From JABFRJ01 sp031374735 (lineage in GTDB: Bacteria > Pseudomonadota > Alphaproteobacteria > Rhizobiales > Hyphomicrobiaceae), in assembly GCA_031374735.1 (NCBI GenBank), contig JANMGQ010000154.1, positions 1-30,747 of the forward strand: DNA of 30,747 bases. The letters are read 5' to 3'. The stretch's first letter is position 1. Each line of letters starts with the position of its first letter. Positions 17,943-25,992 of the stretch are shown here, one piece after another. A program made the position numbers and the translations under genes. The notes below the pieces were generated by a model. That model was not told the DNA's origin. It saw only the letters and a program-made list of their open reading frames with translations, and ran no database searches.

Positions 17943-19484
17943 GTGCGCCGTCAGTCCGGCAAAGGTGGCTCTGGAGCCTGGTCTGCCAAGGACCGGCGTG
18001 CTTCTGCGGCAGCCCCTGCCGGTCCACGTTGCCGCCGACATCACGGCGGGCCGCCGGCCCACATTGCGGCACAGCAGGGAAAATCGGCGGCACAGCGTGC
18101 GGCGCGTGCCCGCGAGGCAGCGGCCGTTGCAAACCCCTCGGTGGCGATGCGCTGGCAGCCGCGACCGGCTGTTGCATTTCGCACGTCATTGCCTCGGGCG
18201 CCAATCGCGGTGCGTCCACGCACAGATCGACCGGTAACAGCCGCACGGACACCTCTCGCCGCGTCGTCCACGTTGCCAGCAGCGTCTCGGGTGGCTCGCC
18301 GCGTCGCGATGGCAGCCGCCATCATGCTGCCTGTGTTGGTCGTCAGCGTAATCGTTTCCCGCGGGCCTGCGAGCCTGGGTAAGGCTGCGCTCAGTTCGCC
18401 CGTTGCGTCGTTCAATATTCCGCTGACACCTGAGCAGGTGGAGCGTCGTATTGTCGGTGCCCTGCCCAAGGCAGGGGTGCCGACCGCTCCTCCCGTGTTT
18501 CGCGGTGTCGTGCCGGGATCGATCGAACTGGCTGCATTGAGATACCCTGGTGCGCCGCCCGACGTATCGTCCCATGTGCCGCCGCCGATCGTCGTCGACG
18601 TGCCACGCCTGACCCTGAACCTTGGATCACCGTCAGAACTGCGCGCGCCTCTACCACCGCTGTTGGACCTAGCCCCATTGACCCCGGATCAACCGGCCGA
18701 GCGGCCAACTGTAGCCGTTATCGAGGCGCCGGCTACTCCTGAGACACCGAACCAGTGCGTGGCGAGAGAACCGGCTCGACCCGCCGTTGCGCGCGCGCCG
18801 GCCAGCTTGGAAGCCGACTTCGCCCAATCGCTGGTCGCTGCAGCTCTTGAGCAGCAGCACGGGAGTGTCTCGATTTACCAGGCGCGCTATGTCCGCATAT
18901 CGTATCCCGGCGGCGACGTGTCGCCGTTTTATGGTGTGTGCACGGACGTGGTGATCCGCGCATATCGGGCGCTCGGGGTCGATCTGCAACGCGAGGTCCA
19001 GGCGGCGCGCGTCGGCCGCGGCGACACCAGCATCGATCATCGGCGCACCGAGACGTTGCGGCTGTTCTTTGCCCGTGTCGGTGAAACGTTGCCAGTCACG
19101 GACTTTGCTGAAGACTATCGACCCGGCGATATCGTGACCTATTATCGCCCGCAAAACCGCTCATCGACGGCGCACATCGCTATCGTTTCAGACGTCATGG
19201 CACCTTCAGGCCGGCCGATGATCATCCACAATCGCGGCTTTGGCGTACAACTCGAAGACGCTTTGTTCGTCGACAAAATCACCGGTCACTACCGCTATCG
19301 CGGCACGCCAGAGCCGATCGCCGTTGCAGCACTCCCCAAGCCAAAGCCGGCGGTGCTCGCCCGCATCGCGATGCGGGCGCCCCAGTCGCGTCCACCGGGC
19401 ATCACGCAGCCAGGGGTTGGCGCAACGGGAGCCGCGATGACTATCCCGACGGGCGTGTCGTACGCGGTGCCTTTCGGTCGCTGA
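17943..19484 (+). CDS. DUF1287 protein, probable cell-wall-associated hydrolase-like domain
   Basis: The 513-residue protein has an odd layout: about 120 residues rich in Ala and Arg, one membrane helix (about 121-139, AAAIMLPVLVVSVIV), a Pro-rich linker (about 150-285), then a DUF1287 domain (about 290-450). The domain is recognised by ISYPGGDVSPFYGVCTDVVIRAYRALGVDLQ, IDHRRTETLRLFF, YRPGDIVTYY, THIA-like AHIAIVSD, IHNRGFGVQLED and ITGHYRY. The Cys of GVCTD and the His of AHIAIVSD would be the NlpC/P60-like pair. Family members are uncharacterised but resemble peptidoglycan hydrolases; the neighbour mtgA fits a cell-wall role. The start is uncertain: GTG at 17943 gives the long basic tail, while the ATG at 18309 begins right at the membrane helix but lacks a ribosome binding site. 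Confidence 0.75.
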   Translation: MRRQSGKGGSGAWSAKDRRASAAAPAGPRCRRHHGGPPAHIAAQQGKSAAQRAARAREAAAVANPSVAMRWQPRPAVAFRTSLPRAPIAVRPRTDRPVTAARTPLAASSTLPAASRVARRVAMAAAIMLPVLVVSVIVSRGPASLGKAALSSPVASFNIPLTPEQVERRIVGALPKAGVPTAPPVFRGVVPGSIELAALRYPGAPPDVSSHVPPPIVVDVPRLTLNLGSPSELRAPLPPLLDLAPLTPDQPAERPTVAVIEAPATPETPNQCVAREPARPAVARAPASLEADFAQSLVAAALEQQHGSVSIYQARYVRISYPGGDVSPFYGVCTDVVIRAYRALGVDLQREVQAARVGRGDTSIDHRRTETLRLFFARVGETLPVTDFAEDYRPGDIVTYYRPQNRSSTAHIAIVSDVMAPSGRPMIIHNRGFGVQLEDALFVDKITGHYRYRGTPEPIAVAALPKPKPAVLARIAMRAPQSRPPGITQPGVGATGAAMTIPTGVSYAVPFGR

Positions 19485-19499
19485 TCGCCTCCGCCAATG

Positions 19500-20369
19500 T
19501 TAGGTCGGTGCAGTCAGGCAGGCGAGACGGGCTGCTGGCGCTTGGCGCATGCGCTCGATGAGGCGTTGGGCAAGGCGCTGCTGCTGTGCGCTAGGGTCGC
19601 CCGAATCGCGCGCAATCGGGCTTGGCAAGGCTGCCGCCAGGAGCGCTGCTTCCATCTCGGTCAGGCGTGCGGCAGGCTTTTTGAAGTGATACTGCGCCGC
19701 CGCCTCTGCACCAAAGACCCCTGGCCCCCATTCCGCAATGTTGAGATAAATCTCGAGCGTGCGCCGTTTGCCCCAGATGGGGTCGGCAGCCAGCGTGATC
19801 GGTATCTCCATGGCCTTGCGCAGGTAGCTTTTCGAGGACCAGAGGAACAGGTTTTTGACAGTCTGCATGGGGATCGTGCTGCCGCCGCGGGCAGCTGAGC
19901 CGTCGCGTGTGCTCTCGACGACTTCGGCGAGTTCGCGCCAGTCAACGCCGCGGTGCCGGCAAAAGCCCGAGTCCTCGCTGGTGACGACGGCCAAAACGAG
20001 ATTCGGCGAGATGCGCTCCATCGGCACCCAGCGCTGGGTGATCTGTTGGCCGCTGAGGCGCTGGCCGAGGATCGTCGCGGTGAGGGGCGGTGTCAGGAAG
20101 CGATAGGCGACAACCAGGCCGAACATGCCCAGGCAACCAAGCAGGACGATGGCCGTCAGCCACTTGACGACCCGACCCACAGTCCAGCGCCGCCGGTGCG
20201 GCGACGTGGCGTCGGGTGCCGTACCTGCGGGCACGTGCGTGGTGCGCCACGTCGGCAGCGCCGGGGCTGTGCGTCCGGTGGCATCCGAAGAGGCACCCGT
20301 GTGCGCGGTCGAAGGTCGAACCGTCGGCCTCTCGCCATCGCCCTCCGGAGGTGCCCGATAGTCCGCCAT
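19500..20369 (-). CDS. mtgA: Monofunctional peptidoglycan glycosyltransferase
   Basis: This GT51 enzyme polymerises lipid II into glycan strands at the outer face of the inner membrane. The 289 residues comprise a Pro/Thr/Arg-rich cytoplasmic tail (1-62), one membrane helix (about 68-90) and the catalytic domain with all five motifs: SEDSGFCRHRGVDW (catalytic Glu132), RGGSTIPMQTVKNLF, RKAMEIPITL, KRRTLEIYLNIAEWGPGVFG and a late helical AAALLAAALPSP. There is no transpeptidase domain. The tail is longer than in E. coli MtgA. The ATG at 20367-20369 is the first in frame. It is divergent from ispA and convergent with the DUF1287 gene, 15 bases away; mtgA beside a polyprenyl synthase gene is a familiar arrangement in Hyphomicrobiales. 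Confidence 0.95.
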   Translation of the reverse strand: MADYRAPPEGDGERPTVRPSTAHTGASSDATGRTAPALPTWRTTHVPAGTAPDATSPHRRRWTVGRVVKWLTAIVLLGCLGMFGLVVAYRFLTPPLTATILGQRLSGQQITQRWVPMERISPNLVLAVVTSEDSGFCRHRGVDWRELAEVVESTRDGSAARGGSTIPMQTVKNLFLWSSKSYLRKAMEIPITLAADPIWGKRRTLEIYLNIAEWGPGVFGAEAAAQYHFKKPAARLTEMEAALLAAALPSPIARDSGDPSAQQQRLAQRLIERMRQAPAARLACLTAPT

Positions 20370-20488
20370 TCAACCCCGTCCTCCCCGGCCCTGCTTCGTT
20401 AGCCCGCTCACGCCCGCCGATCGGTCACACTTCCCTTGCCAAGCGAACGCGGCCACTCTGCGGCGGATCAGCGTTTGCGGAACCAGAC

Positions 20489-21388
20489 ATGGCGCAGGAC
20501 CTCGACTTCAAGACACGATTGGAGCTGGCCCAGAAGGCCGTCGAAGCGCGCCTCGTCGCACGCCTCGCTGACGCTGGCGCGCCGCCCCGCCTCGTTGCTG
20601 CTATGAACCACGCCGTGCTCGGCGGCGGCAAGCGCTTCCGCCCGTTCCTGGTCATCGAGGCCGCGCGCCTGTTCGACGCTGATCCCGATGCAGCTCTCGA
20701 TGTGGCGGCGGCTCTCGAATGCATCCATTGCTACAGCCTCGTTCACGATGATCTGCCGGCGATGGACAATGACGAAATGCGCCGCGGCCGGCCAACCGTG
20801 TGGAAGGCCTATGACGACTGGACAGCCATTCTGGCGGGCGATGCCCTGTTGACGCTCGCCTTTGAGATCCTGGCGGAGAAGGTCGTGGCGCAGCCGACTG
20901 TCCGGGTGCGGCTGGTGGCAGAAATGGCTAAGGCGTCCGGGCCATCGGGCATGGTTGGCGGCCAGATTCTTGATCTTGAGGCCGACAAACTCGGCCAGCC
21001 CGTCATCTCGACGGCCGATCACATCAGGCGCCTGCAAGCCATGAAGACCGGGGCACTCATCCGCTATGCGTGCATCGCTGGGCCGATCCTGGCCAACCGG
21101 GAGAGCGACATCGCCCCACTGGCCCGTTTTGGCGAAGATGTCGGCTTCGCGTTCCAGATTTCAGACGATCTGCTGGACGCGACTGGCGATGCTACCGTCG
21201 TTGGCAAAGCCGTAGGTAAAGACCAGTCGGCGGGCAAAGCCACCCTCGTGTCGCTGATGGGTGTTGCGGCGGCGAGACAAAAGCTGGCCGAGGTTGAGGC
21301 CGACGCTATTGCAGCGCTCGCGCCGTATGGTGCGCAAGGTCAGATCCTGTGCGACGCCGCGCGCCACATGGCACGGCGTGAAAGCTGA
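20489..21388 (+). CDS. ispA: Polyprenyl synthetase, farnesyl diphosphate synthase type
   Basis: The 299-residue protein has both aspartate-rich motifs of the trans-prenyl transferases: DDLPAMD at residues 87-93 (first, with the two-residue insertion of bacterial enzymes) and DDLLD at 226-230. GGGKRFRP near residue 45 binds the allylic or homoallylic diphosphate. A Tyr five residues before the first motif, as in E. coli IspA, favours farnesyl diphosphate as the product; geranylgeranyl diphosphate cannot be excluded. The C-terminal KATLVSLMG and a final AARHMARRES complete the fold. Farnesyl diphosphate feeds undecaprenyl carrier lipid, linking it to the adjacent mtgA. The ATG at 20489 gives the family N-terminus. 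Unlike many alphaproteobacteria, no dxs gene follows. Confidence 0.93.
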   Translation: MAQDLDFKTRLELAQKAVEARLVARLADAGAPPRLVAAMNHAVLGGGKRFRPFLVIEAARLFDADPDAALDVAAALECIHCYSLVHDDLPAMDNDEMRRGRPTVWKAYDDWTAILAGDALLTLAFEILAEKVVAQPTVRVRLVAEMAKASGPSGMVGGQILDLEADKLGQPVISTADHIRRLQAMKTGALIRYACIAGPILANRESDIAPLARFGEDVGFAFQISDDLLDATGDATVVGKAVGKDQSAGKATLVSLMGVAAARQKLAEVEADAIAALAPYGAQGQILCDAARHMARRES

Positions 21389-21406
21389 CGTCCAACCGTC
21401 CGGTAA

Positions 21407-21790
21407 TCAGGTCGCCGACGCTTGGGCGCGATCATTGCGACCGCGGCCGCGATCATTGGTGACTTCGCGCGGCTCGTTGGCCTCGAGGCGACGCAGTTCG
21501 TCAAGCGCCGTATCGTGATCGAGCCGTGCCGCATCGAGCTTGAGGCGCAGATCGCTGACCGAAGTCACAAGGTTATCGCGCCGCAGAGCCGCTGCCTTTG
21601 CAAACGTCGAGTAGGCGAAGTGTGCGGGATCCTTGATCCCGGTCCGCTCTTCCTCGGCTGCGATCTGGCGATTGAGGTCGACGATCATGTGCTCGAAATC
21701 GCGCACCATCGCGTCCATATCGCCCGCCTTGCGTGCGCGTTCCGCTACATCGAAACGCTTCAGTCGCAGTGTCGAATCACGCGCTTTCAT
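21407..21790 (-). CDS. fliJ: Flagellar export chaperone FliJ
   Basis: The 127-residue protein is highly charged and almost all helical, with MKARDSTLRLKRFDVAERARKAGDMDAM at the start, the EERTGIKDPAHFAYSTFAKAA block and an extended coiled coil up to LEANEPRE. This is the Hyphomicrobiales form of FliJ, a soluble part of the flagellar type III export apparatus that binds the FliI ATPase and FlhA. The start is the ATG at 21788-21790, with AAGGA eight bases upstream; the open frame extends to 21829 without support. It ends 18 bases from the convergent ispA. The fliI gene, often next to fliJ, is not in the window. The divergent neighbour is ctrA, the usual regulator of flagellar genes. Confidence 0.85.
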   Translation of the reverse strand: MKARDSTLRLKRFDVAERARKAGDMDAMVRDFEHMIVDLNRQIAAEEERTGIKDPAHFAYSTFAKAAALRRDNLVTSVSDLRLKLDAARLDHDTALDELRRLEANEPREVTNDRGRGRNDRAQASAT

Positions 21791-22371
21791 GGGGCTTATC
21801 CTTAACGCACTACGAACACTTACAGACACTCAACTTCCATGCCAGTTCATGGCATGCAACAGTAGGCCACCCGCGTTTACCAGAAACCATACAGCCGCTG
21901 ATACAACCGCTTAACCCTCGGCATTGCGCTTGATGCATTGCACGGGCCGGGAGCCAATGTCAGCAATAACCTTACCATCTAAGACTTTACGTTGCGGTTA
22001 AGCAACTGCGCCTTCCCTTGAGCGCGACCAAATGATTCGCGGCACAATTTTGCTTTCGGTCTGACGCGCAAATCAGTTAACCATATTTGTGTCGGCCACG
22101 TTTGATTACGGCAGTGGGGCGCAACGAGGCCGTTTTCCGATGTACTCCTGGACGCGTGTTCCAACGGCATATCTTTGCCGTTGCACAGTGTGCGGCGTTG
22201 CCGGCAGTCTTGAGCTCGCGGTGCGAGCTTAGACAATTGGCAACGAACAATTAGGATTTGTTAACTTCTGCAAGTTAACGTCTCGGAAAGTGATGAAGCG
22301 TCAGTAGCGCGTTTGGTGTTGGGGCAGAAACGGGGCAGCCGGTCTATGGCAGACCGGCAGAGAGGACGACC
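21791..22371. promoter_or_regulatory. Control region between fliJ and ctrA (581 bp, TTAA-rich)
   Basis: No gene is visible in this stretch, which is clearly richer in A/T than the flanking genes. It contains six TTAA tetramers (21802, 21911, 21998, 22077, 22261, 22275), the half-site of CtrA boxes, and one GANTC methylation site (GATTC, 22034). Two perfect hairpins, CAACGGCA/TGCCGTTG (22162-22183) and AGCTCGC/GCGAGCT (22213-22229), lie closer to ctrA. The length and make-up fit a multi-promoter, self-regulated ctrA upstream region. I could not find a full TTAA-N7-TTAA box. Confidence 0.6.
22260..22279. promoter_or_regulatory. GTTAAC inverted repeat, candidate operator ahead of ctrA
   Basis: GTTAACTT and AAGTTAAC are a perfect 8-bp inverted repeat around CTGC, 93 bases before the ctrA start. 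The two TTAA cores are ten bases apart, not the seven of the standard CtrA box, so binding by CtrA or by another dimeric regulator is a guess. Confidence 0.5.
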
Positions 22372-23070
22372 ATGCGGGTGCTACTGATCGAAGACGACAA
22401 CGCCACGGCGCAGAGCATCGAGCTGATGCTGCAATCCGAGGGCTTCAATATCTACACGACCGATCTCGGTGAAGAGGGCGTCGATCTCGGCAAGCTCTAC
22501 GACTACGATATCATTCTGCTCGACTTGAACCTGCCCGACATGAGCGGATATGAAGTTCTCAAAACGCTACGTGTCTCGAAGGTGCAGACGCCGATTCTGA
22601 TTCTATCGGGGTTGGCTGGCATCGAAGATAAGGTGCGCGGACTCGGTTTTGGCGCCGATGACTATATGACCAAGCCGTTCCACAAGGACGAACTTGTCGC
22701 TCGCATTCATGCGATCGTGCGCCGCTCGAAAGGGCACGCCCAATCGGTTATCGAAACCGGCGATCTCAAGGTCAATCTCGACACCAAAACCGTCGAGGTC
22801 CATCAACAGCGCGTGCATCTGACCGGCAAGGAATACCAGATGTTGGAGCTGCTTTCGCTCCGCAAAGGAACGACCCTCACCAAGGAAATGTTCCTCAATC
22901 ATCTCTATGGCGGCATGGACGAGCCCGAGTTGAAGATCATCGACGTGTTCATCTGCAAGCTGCGCAAAAAACTCCAGGCGGCGACCGGTGGCAAACACTA
23001 CATCGAAACGGTGTGGGGGCGCGGATATGTGTTGCGCGACCCGGGTGCCGAAGGTGAGAAAGCCGCTTGA
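22372..23070 (+). CDS. ctrA: Cell-cycle response regulator CtrA
   Basis: CtrA is the OmpR-family master regulator of the alphaproteobacterial cell cycle and of flagellar genes. The 232 residues match closely: MRVLLIEDDNATAQSIELML, receiver Asp51 in ILLDLNLPDMSG, Lys in DDYMTKPF, and a winged-helix domain with HLTGKEYQMLELLSLRKGTTLTKEMFLNHLYGGMDEPELKIIDVFICKLRKKL and VWGRGYVLRDP. It ends in EKAA; a terminal Ala-Ala is needed for ClpXP degradation of the Caulobacter protein. Phosphorylation would come from the CckA-ChpT relay, encoded elsewhere. A GAGAGGACGACC lies just before the ATG. It stands alone in its transcript, followed by a terminator, with a long control region upstream. Confidence 0.97.
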   Translation: MRVLLIEDDNATAQSIELMLQSEGFNIYTTDLGEEGVDLGKLYDYDIILLDLNLPDMSGYEVLKTLRVSKVQTPILILSGLAGIEDKVRGLGFGADDYMTKPFHKDELVARIHAIVRRSKGHAQSVIETGDLKVNLDTKTVEVHQQRVHLTGKEYQMLELLSLRKGTTLTKEMFLNHLYGGMDEPELKIIDVFICKLRKKLQAATGGKHYIETVWGRGYVLRDPGAEGEKAA

Positions 23071-23096
23071 TCCGCTGCTGAGTCGTACCAAAAAAG

Positions 23097-23125
23097 AGGG
23101 CCCTGTTCGGGGCCCTTTCTGTTTT
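23097..23125 (+). terminator. Rho-independent terminator of ctrA
   Basis: AGGGCCC (23097-23103) and GGGCCCT (23110-23116) form a 7-bp stem with a TGTTCG loop, followed by TTCTGTTTT. It begins 27 bases after the ctrA stop. Confidence 0.88.
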
Positions 23126-23285
23126 GGAGGCTGAGCTGGGGGGCGAGGCGTCCAGGTGGCACTCGTCGCCAGAGACGAAGTTTGAAGCATATGAACAATG
23201 GGCCATCGGCTGCATTGCGCGCGGACTAGTGGCTTGTCTCGTCAGAAATGATGTGCCGGTTTCTTTGCCACAACCAAAAGATTGT

Positions 23286-23374
23286 CGTGGCCGGCCTTGT
23301 GCCGGCCACGCATCGTGCCGCAATTGAAGCGCTTCAATATGTTGAAAAATGGGTGGCCGGGACAAGCCCGGCCA
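23286..23374. repeat. Cluster of three palindromes (REP-like) in the gap after ctrA
   Basis: The 311-bp stretch 23126-23436 has no supported gene. It holds CGTGGCCGGC/GCCGGCCACG (23286-23310, 10-bp stem, 5-base loop), ATTGAAGCGCTTCAAT (23323-23338, perfect 16-bp palindrome) and TGGCCGGG/CCCGGCCA (23354-23374, 8-bp stem, 5-base loop). The first and third share the TGGCCGG arm, forming a doublet like the dispersed 'ggccggg...cccggcca' repeats often seen between genes in Bradyrhizobium-like genomes. The middle palindrome has a different sequence. Confidence 0.7.
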
Positions 23375-23436
23375 TGACAGTTTAGGGTGGTCGAACTGCG
23401 CGTATCACGACATGCCATCTTAGATGGGGCAGACCA

Positions 23437-23925
23437 CTAGAGGGCCTTCACCGCCTGAGGCGTCAATGCGGTCTCGAAGGTATCCAATCCGGCATCCCTT
23501 GCACAGCGGTGCAGAGAACGAGCATAGCCGCCCAGCGTGGCAGAAGCATTGTCGTCATAAGCGGTTGCAAACCGGTCGGGATTTTTCAGTTTAAGCACCG
23601 CGCGTTGCACAAGTGCCGACAGACCAAAGATCGAGCCGTCGCAGTTTGATTGCAATGCCGTGCCATGTGCCCGTTCTTCCCCTCGTGCGATGATGGTCCG
23701 GCGCAGGTCCCGATTTAGAGCGTCCAAGTCTGCAAATGATCGCGTGCTGAACGCGACGGCGGCTCGATAATCGTAACCAGCGAGAAGTTCTATCGCGTGT
23801 CGTGCGCGCGGCTCCGCTTTGCTGCGGTCCTGAGCCAAGCCAATGGGCTGCGACATAAGCAATGTCGTCGTGCCGGCAATGACGGCGGGGGCGTAGCGCC
23901 GCGCTTTTGTTGCTGTTCCGATCAT
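23437..23925 (-). CDS. Small exported protein of unknown function
   Basis: From the ATG at 23923-23925 this gives 162 residues beginning MIGTATKARRYAPAVIAGTTTLLMSQPIGLAQD, a plausible Sec signal peptide cleaved after LAQ or near it. The mature part is helical and charged (RARHAIELLAGYDYRAAVAFSTRSFADLDALNRDLRRTIIARG), with two cysteines (in SNCDGSIFGL and HRCARDAG). No family is recognised. The frame is open upstream to 24036, overlapping the end of dctM, but the internal ATG gives the signal peptide. It lies 65 bases downstream of dctM on the same strand and may be in that transcript. There is no strong ribosome binding site, so expression is unproven. Confidence 0.5.
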   Translation of the reverse strand: MIGTATKARRYAPAVIAGTTTLLMSQPIGLAQDRSKAEPRARHAIELLAGYDYRAAVAFSTRSFADLDALNRDLRRTIIARGEERAHGTALQSNCDGSIFGLSALVQRAVLKLKNPDRFATAYDDNASATLGGYARSLHRCARDAGLDTFETALTPQAVKAL

Positions 23926-23990
23926 CGAGCGCAGTCCGGGGACTTGGCGAAAAATTGCGCAACCCAACACCAACGCAAGCGGCCCAAGCC

Positions 23991-25313
23991 TCACCGCTTC
24001 ACGACCGTCTCGGGAATGACTAGGTTTGGCAGCCACGTCACGATTTCGGGGAAGATTGTGATGATGATGACGGCGACGTTGAGCAGCAGGAAGAACGGGA
24101 ACGCCGCACGCGCCACAGAGAACGTATCCCGCCCGCTCATGTTCTGGAGCACGAACAAGTTGAAGCCGACCGGCGGCGTGATCTGCGCCATCTCGACGTG
24201 GATCACGAGATAGACGCCGAACCAGACGAGATCAAAATTCGCCTTCTCGACCATCGGCAGCACGATGACGGCCGTCAACACGATCATCGAAATGCCGTCG
24301 ATGAGGCAGCCGAGGATGATGTACATCAGCGTGAGATACAACACGAGCACGTGCCGGTTCAGGTTCTGCGCATCGACCCATTCGGCCAGCGCCTTGGGAA
24401 TGCCCGTGTAGGCCATGGCCGCCGTGCAGAACGCCGCGCCTGCCAGGATCAGCATGATCATGCACGACAGCCGCGTCGCGCTCATGATGCTTTCGTGCAG
24501 CGACGCAACCGTCAGCGTCCCGCTCCACCAGGCGAGCGCAATCGCGCCCATCACACCCCAGGCCGCACACTCTGTCGCGGTCGCAAAGCCGCCGACGAGT
24601 GAGATAAACACGGTCGCAATCAGCAGCAGACACGGGATCAGCTTCTTTGATTGCCGCATCTTTTCGCGGAACGACATGATCGGATCGCGCGGCGGCGTCT
24701 TGCCAGGGTTCAGCAGCGACCAGATGATGATGTAGCCGGAGTAGAGGCTCATCACGAGCACGCCAGGAATGAAGCCGCCGAGGAACACCTTGATGACCGA
24801 CACGTTCGCCGTCACGGCGTAAACCACCATCGGGATCGACGGCGGGATCAGCAGGCCGAGCGTGCCGGAGCCCGCGAGCGAGCCGAGCGCCATATTCTTG
24901 TCGTAGCCGCGCTTTTCAAGCTCCGGCAGGGCGATCTTGCCGATCGTCGCGCAGGTTGCCGCTGAGGATCCCGACATGGTCGCGAAGATCCCGCAGCCGA
25001 GCACGTTGACGTGCATCAGGCGTCCCGGCAGCCATTGCAGCCAGGGTGCGAGACCCCGAAACATTTCTTCCGACAGTTTGGTTCGGAACAGGATCTCGCC
25101 CATCCAGATGAAGAGTGGCAAGGCGGCCAACTGCCAGTTGGCGGACGCCGCCCAAATGCTGGTCATCATCGATTGGTCGATCGCCACGCCCGTCGTCGCC
25201 ACATACATGGCGATGAGACCGACGATGCCGAGCGTCACGCCGATCCAGACGCCGAAGGCGAGGATGACGACCAGGGCGACAAGCAGAAAGATCGAGAGTG
25301 AGGGAAGATCCAT
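23991..25313 (-). CDS. TRAP transporter large permease (DctM family)
   Basis: This 440-residue inner-membrane protein has about twelve helices and carries the ion-coupled transport path of a TRAP system, working with a small DctQ subunit and a periplasmic binding protein. Family marks include LPLFIWMGEILFRTKLSEEMFRGLAPWLQWLPGRLMHVNVLGCGIFATMSGSSAAT split over the first half, LLIPPSIPMVVYAV, and ITPPVGFNLFVLQ near the end. The ATG at 25313 starts five bases after the dctQ stop, so the two are one operon; a TTG at 25322 would overlap dctQ and is less likely. No binding-protein gene is adjacent; the DctP-family gene at 10316 is the only candidate in the window. Confidence 0.93.
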   Translation of the reverse strand: MDLPSLSIFLLVALVVILAFGVWIGVTLGIVGLIAMYVATTGVAIDQSMMTSIWAASANWQLAALPLFIWMGEILFRTKLSEEMFRGLAPWLQWLPGRLMHVNVLGCGIFATMSGSSAATCATIGKIALPELEKRGYDKNMALGSLAGSGTLGLLIPPSIPMVVYAVTANVSVIKVFLGGFIPGVLVMSLYSGYIIIWSLLNPGKTPPRDPIMSFREKMRQSKKLIPCLLLIATVFISLVGGFATATECAAWGVMGAIALAWWSGTLTVASLHESIMSATRLSCMIMLILAGAAFCTAAMAYTGIPKALAEWVDAQNLNRHVLVLYLTLMYIILGCLIDGISMIVLTAVIVLPMVEKANFDLVWFGVYLVIHVEMAQITPPVGFNLFVLQNMSGRDTFSVARAAFPFFLLLNVAVIIITIFPEIVTWLPNLVIPETVVKR

Positions 25314-25318
25314 AGCTG

Positions 25319-25870
25319 TCAAACGCCTCCGCCTTCTGCAATGCGCTCAAGCAGTTCTTCCGTCGTTTTAGGTGGCGGCTTTTCATAGCTCGGCCGATTG
25401 CCGCGCAGGATGTGGATGAGTTCGTCGACAAAGGCGATGGCCAGCAGCGCAAGCCCGATGAACACGCCCGATTGCGGAATCCACAAGGGAATCGCGATCA
25501 CGCCTTGCGACATGTCGTTGAGCATGTGGCTGAACTTGACGAACTTCCAGGCGGCAAACGTCATGTAGCAGATGAATGCCAAGCCGACCGTGTGTGCCAA
25601 GATTTCAAAGGCCTGTTTCGTGCGGCCCTTGAGACGCTCCAGCAACAAGCCGACCCGGATCATCTCACCTTTTTTGAACGTGTGCGCGAGGCCGAGAAAC
25701 GACATGGCCGCCATCGCCCAGGCCGCGAAATCATCGCCGGCTTTGATGTTGATGTTCAGCCACGACAGGCGGCCGACCGACATCACCAACATGATCACAA
25801 ACATGACCACGAGGAAGAACGCGGCGGCATAGCCGGCGCCGAGAAACAATCCGTCCAGGAGGCGTCGCAT
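25319..25870 (-). CDS. TRAP transporter small permease (DctQ family)
   Basis: The 183-residue protein has four membrane helices (about 8-30, 48-64, 88-108 and 130-152) with the DctQ hallmark between helices two and three: AHTFKKGEMIRVGLLLERL. It pairs with the large permease encoded directly downstream. The start at the CAT of 25868-25870 has GAGGGG before it (rev. strand), and gives the correct N-terminal helix; the frame is open to 26128 but that extra part overlaps the SGNH gene and is not family-like. The C-terminus (PPPKTTEELLERIAEGGGV) is cytoplasmic. Confidence 0.9.
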   Translation of the reverse strand: MRRLLDGLFLGAGYAAAFFLVVMFVIMLVMSVGRLSWLNINIKAGDDFAAWAMAAMSFLGLAHTFKKGEMIRVGLLLERLKGRTKQAFEILAHTVGLAFICYMTFAAWKFVKFSHMLNDMSQGVIAIPLWIPQSGVFIGLALLAIAFVDELIHILRGNRPSYEKPPPKTTEELLERIAEGGGV

Positions 25871-25992
25871 GGTGTCCCCTCGCGGCTCCGAGCCGCAGCC
25901 CATGCGACATGGACCGGTCGAAGCGTCAATGCGCGGCGGCCAGGGCCGTTGACCGCGGCGCGCCAGGGTTGCCAAAGTGCAACAACCCCTCG

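Noticed and set aside
20216..20488. N-terminal extension of IspA
   Set aside because: The extra residues overlap the mtgA start region and are not found in the family; the ATG at 20489 gives the usual length.
22260..22279. A standard CtrA box (TTAA-N7-TTAA)
   Set aside because: The two TTAA cores are ten bases apart, so it is listed only as a candidate operator.
23124..23327. A 67-codon plus-strand open frame after ctrA
   Set aside because: It starts in the ctrA terminator, runs into palindromic repeats and has no family marks.
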